Below, piece after piece: positions 33,762 through 39,943 of a stretch of 64,000 nucleotides of DNA. The translations under genes were made by a program, and so were the position numbers. Numbering within the stretch: position 1 is the first letter of the stretch; each line of letters begins with the position of its first letter. The DNA comes from Flavobacteriaceae bacterium CRH (GTDB taxonomy: Bacteria; Bacteroidota; Bacteroidia; Flavobacteriales; Flavobacteriaceae): positions 1 to 64,000 of the forward strand of contig LMAJ01000016.1 in NCBI GenBank assembly GCA_001507425.1. The letters are read 5' to 3'. Under the pieces are notes generated by a model. It saw only the letters and a list, made by a program, of their open reading frames with translations, ran no database searches and was not told the DNA's origin.

Positions 33762-34724
33762 ATGATAAAATCAAAAGCAACGGTTTATTTTTACATTCCC
33801 AAACATGTTTCATTACTTGATTTAAGCGGTGTTGTCGAAGTGTTTCAGGAAGCTAATAATCTGGGATTCGATTATAAGTTGAAGTTCGTGAGCAGTCAAA
33901 CTTCTATGAACTCTAATTCAGGTTTAGAACTTTCTTCTTTAACGCATTTTACGGAAGCAAATCCTCAAAAAAATGATATTATTTTTGTTTCCGGATTTAG
34001 TACAAATCAACTAACAAAACTTTCTGAAGATTCTTCTTTTTTTGAATGGCTGCAAAACGCAAACAAAAATCAAACAACGATTTGCAGTGTTTGTACAGGA
34101 GCATTTCTGCTGGCAAAATCCGGCCTTTTAGATCATAAAGAATGTACCACACATTGGAAATTTGTTGAAAAATTGAAGAAAGATTTTCCGCTACTAAAAA
34201 CTCAAACCAACACTTTGTATACAAAATCGGACAACATTTATACGAGTGCGGGAATTGTAACGGGAATCGATTTGGCTTTGTTTTTAATAGAAGAAAGGCA
34301 CGGCAAAGATACTGCAACTGCCATTGCTAAAGAGCTTGTAGTTTATAAACGTAGAAACGGAACCGATGAACAGGAAAGTGTTTATTTGCAAAACAGAAAC
34401 CATCGTGACGAAAAAATTCATACCATTCAGGATTGGATAATTTACAATTTAGAAAAAACTTCGAACATTGATTTTTTAGCCGATCTGGTATTCATCAGCC
34501 CTAGAAATCTAACCCGTATTTTTAAGAAAGAAACGGGAATTACAATTGCCGAATATAGAACAAAGTTAAGAATTGAAAAAGCTAAAAGCCTTCTGGCAAA
34601 TTCAGATTATAAAATAGAACATATCGCCCATTTATGCGGTTATAAAACTTCCAAACAATTAAGAGTTGTGCTTGATGAGCATGTTTATGCATTGCCAACG
34701 GCTATTAAAAATATGTTGTCTTAA
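33762..34724 (+). CDS. GlxA-type AraC regulator (DJ-1/PfpI plus AraC)
   Basis: The 320-residue protein joins an N-terminal DJ-1/PfpI-like domain (residues 1-190; TICSVCTGAFLLAKSGLLD marks the nucleophile-elbow region, C residues present) to a C-terminal AraC double helix-turn-helix (FISPRNLTRIFKKETGITIAEY, then IAHLCGYKTSKQLRVVL). Relatives regulate catabolic genes in response to small metabolites. It follows the dienelactone hydrolase and is separated from the isochorismatase-fold gene by 76 bases with its own promoter. Confidence 0.88.
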   Translation: MIKSKATVYFYIPKHVSLLDLSGVVEVFQEANNLGFDYKLKFVSSQTSMNSNSGLELSSLTHFTEANPQKNDIIFVSGFSTNQLTKLSEDSSFFEWLQNANKNQTTICSVCTGAFLLAKSGLLDHKECTTHWKFVEKLKKDFPLLKTQTNTLYTKSDNIYTSAGIVTGIDLALFLIEERHGKDTATAIAKELVVYKRRNGTDEQESVYLQNRNHRDEKIHTIQDWIIYNLEKTSNIDFLADLVFISPRNLTRIFKKETGITIAEYRTKLRIEKAKSLLANSDYKIEHIAHLCGYKTSKQLRVVLDEHVYALPTAIKNMLS

Positions 34725-34765
34725 AACGACTATCGTTTGTCCTTTTTTGGCAAGCAGCATCAAAT

Positions 34766-34773
34766 TACATTTG
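34766..34773 (+). promoter_or_regulatory. -7 box of the isochorismatase-fold gene
   Basis: TACATTTG matches TAnnTTTG and lies 27 bases before the ATG at 34801. Confidence 0.5.
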
Positions 34774-34800
34774 TAATCTAATCATCAAAAAGAGATACAA

Positions 34801-35367
34801 ATGAAACTACGAGAAAAAAATCCGGCTTTACTTTTAATTGACGTTCAAAAAGGTTTTAACGAAGAAGCTTTTTGGGGTGGAAACCGCAATAATAAAGATG
34901 CCGAAACTAAAATGGTTCAAATTCTTGAAAAATGGAGATCACTTCAATTGCCTGTTTTTCATATTGTTCACAGTTCCGTTCATCCAAACTCAAAATTGCA
35001 TGCCTCAAATCCGGGTTTCGAAATCAAAGATGAGGTAAAACCAATTGATGGTGAACCTGTTATTGCAAAAAATGTAAACAGCGCTTTTATTGGAACCGAT
35101 TTAAAAGAAAGACTTGACACACAAGGAATAACAAATCTTGTAATTGTGGGTTTAACAACTAATCATTGCGTTTCTACCACAACCAGAATGGCCGGTAATT
35201 ATGGTTATGAAAATTTACTAATTGCTGATGCCACGGCTACATTTGACAGAATTGGCATCAATGGAGAAAAATTTGATTCTGAATTAATTCATCAAACTAG
35301 TTTAGCAAGTTTGCACAATGAATTTGCAGAAGTAATCACTACCGAAAAACTGCTTGAATTGGTATAA
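34801..35367 (+). CDS. Cysteine hydrolase, isochorismatase family
   Basis: The 188-residue protein has the catalytic triad of the nicotinamidase/isochorismatase fold: D14 in LLIDVQKGF, K90 in PVIAKNVNSAF and C123 in TTNHCVSTT. Such enzymes hydrolyse amides or ring N-C bonds. The exact substrate is not predictable. It lies next to the GlxA-type regulator, which in several bacteria controls hydrolases of this type. Confidence 0.88.
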   Translation: MKLREKNPALLLIDVQKGFNEEAFWGGNRNNKDAETKMVQILEKWRSLQLPVFHIVHSSVHPNSKLHASNPGFEIKDEVKPIDGEPVIAKNVNSAFIGTDLKERLDTQGITNLVIVGLTTNHCVSTTTRMAGNYGYENLLIADATATFDRIGINGEKFDSELIHQTSLASLHNEFAEVITTEKLLELV

Positions 35368-35400
35368 AAACTATTTTATAATCTCAAAATAATGTAAATT

Positions 35401-35444
35401 TGGACTATCCTTTTGATTTATTTTTAACCAAACTAGATAGTCCA
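35401..35444. promoter_or_regulatory. Candidate MocR operator
   Basis: TGGACTATC (35401-35409) and GATAGTCCA (35436-35444) are perfect inverted arms 26 bases apart, with the second arm ending one base before the MocR start codon. The spacing of arms fits MocR-type dimers that bind two half-sites. Confidence 0.65.
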
Positions 35445-35445
35445 G

Positions 35446-36858
35446 ATGTTACGACCATGGCAATTTGAAATTCAATTAGACAAAAAATCAGATAAGGCAC
35501 TTTATCTGCAAATCGCTGACGCTATTATCATTGCAATAAAATCAGGTAAATTAACAAGTGGCAATGCTTTACCGGGAAGCCGACAGTTGGCAGGACTTTT
35601 AGATGTGAACAGAAATACGGTAATCGAAGCGCTTGATGTACTTATTGCCGAAGGCTGGCTGATTACGATGGATAGAAAAGGGACTTTTATTGCTGATATT
35701 TTACCCGAAATTATTCCGAATAAAAAAGCGACAGCACAAATCAATAATACGGTTGAAGACCTAAAACCGCATCTTATTTTTGATGACGGACTTCCGGACA
35801 GCCGCCTCGCACCTATGAATGATCTGGCGCGCGCTTACAGGGAAATTTTCAACAGAAAATCGCGCTGGCAAATTATGGGCTACAGCAATGAACTGGGAAA
35901 TATCGAATTTAGAAAAGCGATAGTTCAAATGCTTAATTTTAAAAGAGGCATGAATGTTTCGCTCGATGAAATTTGCATTACGCGCGGCAGCCAGATGGCA
36001 ATGTATCTCGCTGCGCATTGTTTACTCTCAAAAGGAGATTTTGTGATGATAGAAAATCCGGGTTATAAACCTGCATGGGAAGCGTTTGAAAATGCCGGTG
36101 CGAATTTATTGCCCGTAAATGTTACTATAGATGGTTTAGATTTGGATGCCGTTGAAAATCATCTCAAAAAAAACCAAATTATAAAAGCAATCTACGTTAC
36201 GCCACACCATCAATTTCCGACTACGGTTACGATGAGTCTGAAAAAAAGACTTAAACTTATTGAATTATCCAATCAATACGGATTTACGATTATAGAAGAC
36301 GATTATGATCATGAATTTCATTTTGGGCAACGTCCCATTTTGCCCATTTCGAGTTATGCCAATGCCAAAAACTATATATACATTGGTACTTTAAGCAAAA
36401 TTGTCGCTCCGGCATTGCGTATTGGTTATGTTGCCAGTTCGTTTGAAAATATTCAAAAAATTGCCAGTCATCGCAGAATAATAGATGTCCAAGGCGATAA
36501 TATCATGGAGGAAGCTGTTTTAAATCTCATCAATGATGGTAAAATCAAAAGACATCTTAAAAAAACAAACCTGATTTATAAGGCAAAAAGAGATCATTTT
36601 GAAACCCTTTGTAATCTGCATCTTAAAAATAAAATCACTTTTAAAAAACCCGAAGGAGGTTTGGCTTTTTGGATGGTTCCGAATAAAAACATTGATGCTA
36701 ATCAAGTTTGCGAAGAATTGCTTGGCAAAGGCATTAAAATCATGAATCCGGATCAATTTAGTTTTGGCAGTCCGGTATCAGGATTTCGATTAGGATATGC
36801 CTCACTTACAGAACAACAAATGGAAGAAGGAATTCTAGCCCTTGCAAAATACTTATAA
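35446..36858 (+). CDS. MocR/PdxR-type PLP-dependent regulator
   Basis: The 470-residue protein fuses a GntR winged helix-turn-helix (residues about 1-80; SGNALPGSRQLAGLLDVNRN, then TVIEALDVLIAEGWL) to an aminotransferase-like domain. That domain binds pyridoxal phosphate through K318 in IGTLSKIVAP, with TIIEDDYDHEFHF as the companion motif. Such regulators control PLP synthesis or amino-compound catabolism. A perfect inverted repeat overlaps its start region (35401-35444). Its 3' end overlaps the convergent MarR gene by six bases. Confidence 0.9.
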   Translation: MLRPWQFEIQLDKKSDKALYLQIADAIIIAIKSGKLTSGNALPGSRQLAGLLDVNRNTVIEALDVLIAEGWLITMDRKGTFIADILPEIIPNKKATAQINNTVEDLKPHLIFDDGLPDSRLAPMNDLARAYREIFNRKSRWQIMGYSNELGNIEFRKAIVQMLNFKRGMNVSLDEICITRGSQMAMYLAAHCLLSKGDFVMIENPGYKPAWEAFENAGANLLPVNVTIDGLDLDAVENHLKKNQIIKAIYVTPHHQFPTTVTMSLKKRLKLIELSNQYGFTIIEDDYDHEFHFGQRPILPISSYANAKNYIYIGTLSKIVAPALRIGYVASSFENIQKIASHRRIIDVQGDNIMEEAVLNLINDGKIKRHLKKTNLIYKAKRDHFETLCNLHLKNKITFKKPEGGLAFWMVPNKNIDANQVCEELLGKGIKIMNPDQFSFGSPVSGFRLGYASLTEQQMEEGILALAKYL

Positions 36859-37458
36859 TCGTACGGGTTTATGATCGTGACAATCTAGTTTAATGTCGGC
36901 GGTTTCTAATTTTATTTCCATCAATTTACAATGGTTATTTCCATTTTGTTGCGAAAAATAATGGCAATTAAAACAGGTACTCTGTACATTAATAACCTGC
37001 AAAGTATGCAGTTGCTGAATCAAAGAACTAATATTCTGCCATAAAACAATTTTATCATTTTCAGATGTTTCCGTTACAATATCATACAACGGATCTGTGA
37101 AATCTTCTGTTACCAAAACAATTTCCAAACCTTCAGGAGTCAATGCAATTGTATAACTCCTTGAATCGGTGCTATTCGGTTCTTTAACTACATATTTTTT
37201 CTGTTCCAAAATTTTAATCGTATCGCTAACCGTAGCTTTTGTCAGATTAAATTCTCTGGCCAGATAACTTACTGTTGATTTGTTTCCGGAATGGTGTTTT
37301 ATAAATATCAAAAGCTGAATCTGTATCGGACTTAAATCGTATTTTTTGGCTTTTTCCCATAATAAAACCCTGAAAACCTGAGACAGGCGTTCAAAACCCG
37401 CCACAATTTTTCCGTCTAAATTGTTGTTTTGCATTTCTAAATCAAAAATATTTTTCAT
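36853..37458 (-). CDS. MarR family regulator with a four-cysteine C-terminal tail
   Basis: The 201-residue protein has a MarR core (residues 15-150; VSYLAREFNLTKATVSDTIKIL for the recognition helix, wing NSTDSRSYTIALTPEG) plus an extra C-terminal part of about 40 residues. The tail has C162-x2-C165-x11-C177-x15-C193, then HDH. This pattern can bind zinc or an Fe-S cluster and would make a redox or metal sensor. The tail is not part of standard MarR proteins. The next two minus-strand genes upstream also encode small CxxC proteins. Confidence 0.85.
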   Translation of the reverse strand: MKNIFDLEMQNNNLDGKIVAGFERLSQVFRVLLWEKAKKYDLSPIQIQLLIFIKHHSGNKSTVSYLAREFNLTKATVSDTIKILEQKKYVVKEPNSTDSRSYTIALTPEGLEIVLVTEDFTDPLYDIVTETSENDKIVLWQNISSLIQQLHTLQVINVQSTCFNCHYFSQQNGNNHCKLMEIKLETADIKLDCHDHKPVRL

Positions 37459-37477
37459 ATTATTATAACAAATAAAA

Positions 37478-37505
37478 TAGACTGAAAGCCCCCACTTTCA
37501 GTCTA
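37478..37505 (-). terminator. Terminator between DUF2024 and MarR genes
   Basis: TAGACTGAAAG and CTTTCAGTCTA form a perfect 11-bp stem around CCCCCA. On the minus strand TTTTATTTG follows. It begins 28 bases past the DUF2024 stop, so MarR probably has its own promoter. Confidence 0.8.
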
Positions 37506-37533
37506 CAGAATTAATAATCCTAAAAGAGAATCA

Positions 37534-37797
37534 TTAGTAACAGTTTTCCATTTCGATAATAGAAAAACCGTTTTTAAGTATTTCGTTTTCTACTTCTGCA
37601 GGCGCCTGATCAATATGGCAAAATCTGCATTCATTTGCGGTCAAAGGCTGACCTTCCTGTAAAACTGTTTTCAGGTAACTTTTACCATATTCAAAAACCT
37701 GGCTGGCATCATAATTATCCTCATCAACAAGAATATCAAAATGCATAATTTTTCCGTCTTTTCGGGTTACATAAGTATCCCATACTGCTACTTTCAT
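37534..37797 (-). CDS. DUF2024 family protein
   Basis: The 87-residue protein matches DUF2024: MKVAVWDTYVTRKDGKIMHF at the start, then YGKSYLKTVL and ANECRFCHIDQAPAEV with a CxxCH motif near residues 57-61, and IIEMENC at the end. The family is small and cytoplasmic with no established biochemical role. The CxxC pair suggests a thiol or metal function, in line with the cysteine-rich MarR downstream and the thioredoxin-like protein upstream. Confidence 0.82.
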   Translation of the reverse strand: MKVAVWDTYVTRKDGKIMHFDILVDEDNYDASQVFEYGKSYLKTVLQEGQPLTANECRFCHIDQAPAEVENEILKNGFSIIEMENCY

Positions 37798-37866
37798 ATT
37801 GTTTTATAGTTTTTTTATTTAGTTTTCAGTTTGTTGTTTATTGTTTGTTGTTATTAAGTATTGTGT

Positions 37867-37960
37867 ATTTCGACGAAAGGAGAAATCACATTTGTAACTC
37901 GACAAAGATTGGCGATTTTGCATGAGGAATAACTTTATGTGATTTCTCCTCCATCGAAAT
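37867..37960. repeat. REPIN-like repeat, variant stem (GTGATTTCTCC type)
   Basis: The left arm (37867-37891) pairs with the right arm (37937-37960) with one indel and about three mismatches. The centre contains GACAAAGATTGGCGA, shared with the copies near 155-170 and 50778-50793, while the arms differ from those copies. The arms have diverged together. Confidence 0.7.
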
Positions 37961-37982
37961 GACAGAAGCTATGTACTCACAT

Positions 37983-38216
37983 TTAACCAATTACATCTTC
38001 CATAGAAGCACCAAAATTTATATGCAATACATTTCCGGTTGGCGTTACCAATGCCGGAACTGATTTTACACCAGCTTGTTGCGCATCAGCAATTCTGGTT
38101 CTGTCTGTTCCAATGTTGACTACTTCAACATTCGAAGAATTAATTAAATTTAAAATGTCGTGTTCTGCGCTTATACAAACTGGACATCCTGCGTGGTAAA
38201 AAATCGATTTGCTCAT
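37983..38216 (-). CDS. Small thioredoxin/glutaredoxin-like protein
   Basis: The 77-residue protein has a minimal thioredoxin fold: SIFYHAGCPVCISAEHDIL with a CPVC active site (C11, C14), the cis-proline region AGVKSVPALVTPTG, and a final helix. It is short for glutaredoxin and lacks a signal peptide. It may pass electrons to neighbours or act as a thiol chaperone. It is divergent from yggS; the 193-base gap contains four operator-like half-sites. Confidence 0.82.
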   Translation of the reverse strand: MSKSIFYHAGCPVCISAEHDILNLINSSNVEVVNIGTDRTRIADAQQAGVKSVPALVTPTGNVLHINFGASMEDVIG

Positions 38217-38283
38217 TGTAATTTGTTTTTAATTAAACTTTATTGACAGGACAAAATTAGTCAGGATACCTAACCATTAAATG

Positions 38284-38405
38284 ATCCAGTTTTTTCATTT
38301 ATAAGCGCTTACTGGTCCAGTTACCATTTCTGTTTATTTCGCACTGGACCATTCAAAATAGAACAAACTGGATTGTATCAACATTCCAGATCATTTGTAA
38401 TTTTG
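38284..38405. promoter_or_regulatory. Operator array and leaderless promoter of yggS
   Basis: Four CCAGT half-sites make two nested inverted repeats: ATCCAGTTT (38284-38292) with AAACTGGAT (38365-38373) outside, and TGGTCCAGT (38313-38321) with ACTGGACCA (38343-38351) inside. TAATTTTG (38398-38405) is a consensus -7 box four bases before the yggS ATG. The half-sites resemble, but are not identical to, those of the MocR gene at 35401. Confidence 0.6.
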
Positions 38406-38409
38406 TACT

Positions 38410-39141
38410 ATGAAAGATGAAATCCTTTATAATTTGAAACAGGTTCACGATCGTATCGAAAATGCCTGTAAACTTTCTGGCAGAGATGCATCAGATGTCC
38501 AACTATTATTGGCAACCAAAACCGTTCCTGCCGAAAAAATCAGAATTGCAATTGAAGCCGGAGAAAATTTAATGGGCGAAAATAAAATGCAGGAATTGCG
38601 CGATAAAGATTCTGATTTGCAGCATTTAAATATTGAACGCCATTTTATTGGCCATTTGCAAACCAATAAAATCAAAGATGTTTTAAAATATGTAACTTGT
38701 ATTCAATCGCTTGACCGGTTGAATCTGGCGCAGGAATTAGACAAACAATTGCAAAGAGAAGGCAGAAATCTGGACGTATTTGTTCAGGTAAATACGTCGT
38801 TTGAAGAAAGTAAATTTGGTTTGCCTCCTACAGAAGTTATTTCTTTTATTAGAGAAATAAAAAAATATGAAACTTTGAAAATTAAAGGCTTAATGACAAT
38901 TGGATTATTGGATGTTGAAAAAGAAAAAATGCGTCCTTCACTTAAATTACTTCGAAAAATCAGAGATGAAATTTATGATGCGAAAATTGATGGGATCAAC
39001 GATTTAAAACTTTCTATGGGAATGTCACAAGATTTGGAATTGGCTGTAGCCGAAGGTTCTAATCTTGTTAGAATTGGAACATCTATTTTTGGAAATCGGT
39101 TTTTGGGAAAAGAAATCTGGAACGAGAATATTGCAGAATAA
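38410..39141 (+). CDS. YggS family pyridoxal phosphate homeostasis protein
   Basis: The 243-residue protein is a single-domain PLP-binding barrel of the YggS/PLPBP family. LLLATKTVPAEKI holds the Schiff-base lysine K37, and IERHFIGHLQTNKIK, VFVQVNTSFEESKFG and LSMGMSQDLELAV are the family signatures. It buffers free pyridoxal phosphate and protects other PLP enzymes. Many genomes place it alone; here an AAA ATPase follows after 29 bases. The complex promoter upstream suggests specific regulation, possibly by a MocR-type protein such as that at 35446. Confidence 0.9.
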   Translation: MKDEILYNLKQVHDRIENACKLSGRDASDVQLLLATKTVPAEKIRIAIEAGENLMGENKMQELRDKDSDLQHLNIERHFIGHLQTNKIKDVLKYVTCIQSLDRLNLAQELDKQLQREGRNLDVFVQVNTSFEESKFGLPPTEVISFIREIKKYETLKIKGLMTIGLLDVEKEKMRPSLKLLRKIRDEIYDAKIDGINDLKLSMGMSQDLELAVAEGSNLVRIGTSIFGNRFLGKEIWNENIAE

Positions 39142-39170
39142 AATCTAATTTTGCACCAAATAAAACTGAA

Positions 39171-39881
39171 ATGAATTTATACGAGCTTACCGTAAACGAT
39201 ACCGAAAAAATAGCATTGAATGATTTACTTTTTAGTGATGATAACAAAGCTGCTTTAACGCAAACTATTAAGGAGCATCAATACATTGAGGAATTAAAAA
39301 AGTACAATCTTAACGTTGACCATAAAATTTTACTGCACGGACATTCCGGTTGCGGCAAAACAACAACGGCAAAAGCCATTGCCACAACTTTGAATAAAAA
39401 TATTGTAATAATCAATTTGAGTACTTTAATCAATGCCAGAATTGGTGAAACTTCTAAAAATATAAAAGCATTATTTGACAAAGCCATTCGCGAAAAAGCC
39501 GTTTTATTTTTAGATGAATTTGACCAAATAGGAAAAAGCCGTGACAGCGATGACAAAGATGTTGGCGAAATGCGACGTCTCGTAAACACCATTATTCAAT
39601 TGATTGATTATTTGCCAAATGAAAGTTTACTTATTTGTGCAACAAATCATTATAACATTATTGATACCGCTTTATTAAGAAGATTTCAAATTAAATTAAA
39701 ATTTGAAATGCCCAACGAAAAAGAATTGGACATGTATTATGATAAACTACTTTCTGCTTTTCCGCTTCATTTACAGGATATTCCACGTAAATATGCTATT
39801 TCTTATGCCGAAGCAAAAGATTATATTAATACAATAATGAAAAAACAAATCATCGAAGCATTAGAACTTCAAAACAAATAA
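39171..39881 (+). CDS. Orphan AAA family ATPase
   Basis: The 236-residue protein is a single AAA module with Walker A GHSGCGKT (57-64), Walker B VLFLDE (111-116), sensor-1 N159 in ICATNHYN, and arginine finger candidates R170/R171. An N-terminal helical segment (1-50) may be the partner-binding part. Such short AAA proteins act as remodellers or as helpers of a neighbouring effector, but none is evident except yggS, 29 bases upstream. TAATTTTG at 39146-39153 may give it its own promoter. Confidence 0.82.
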   Translation: MNLYELTVNDTEKIALNDLLFSDDNKAALTQTIKEHQYIEELKKYNLNVDHKILLHGHSGCGKTTTAKAIATTLNKNIVIINLSTLINARIGETSKNIKALFDKAIREKAVLFLDEFDQIGKSRDSDDKDVGEMRRLVNTIIQLIDYLPNESLLICATNHYNIIDTALLRRFQIKLKFEMPNEKELDMYYDKLLSAFPLHLQDIPRKYAISYAEAKDYINTIMKKQIIEALELQNK

Positions 39882-39886
39882 AAAAT

Positions 39887-39917
39887 ACAGCGTTTAGAAA
39901 ATATGCTAAACGCTGTA
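39887..39917. terminator. Bidirectional terminator
   Basis: TACAGCGTTTAG and CTAAACGCTGTA form a perfect 12-bp stem around seven bases between the convergent AAA and lipoprotein genes, with A and T runs on either side. Confidence 0.85.
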
Positions 39918-39943
39918 AAAACAAAATAAAGTAAAAATGATTT

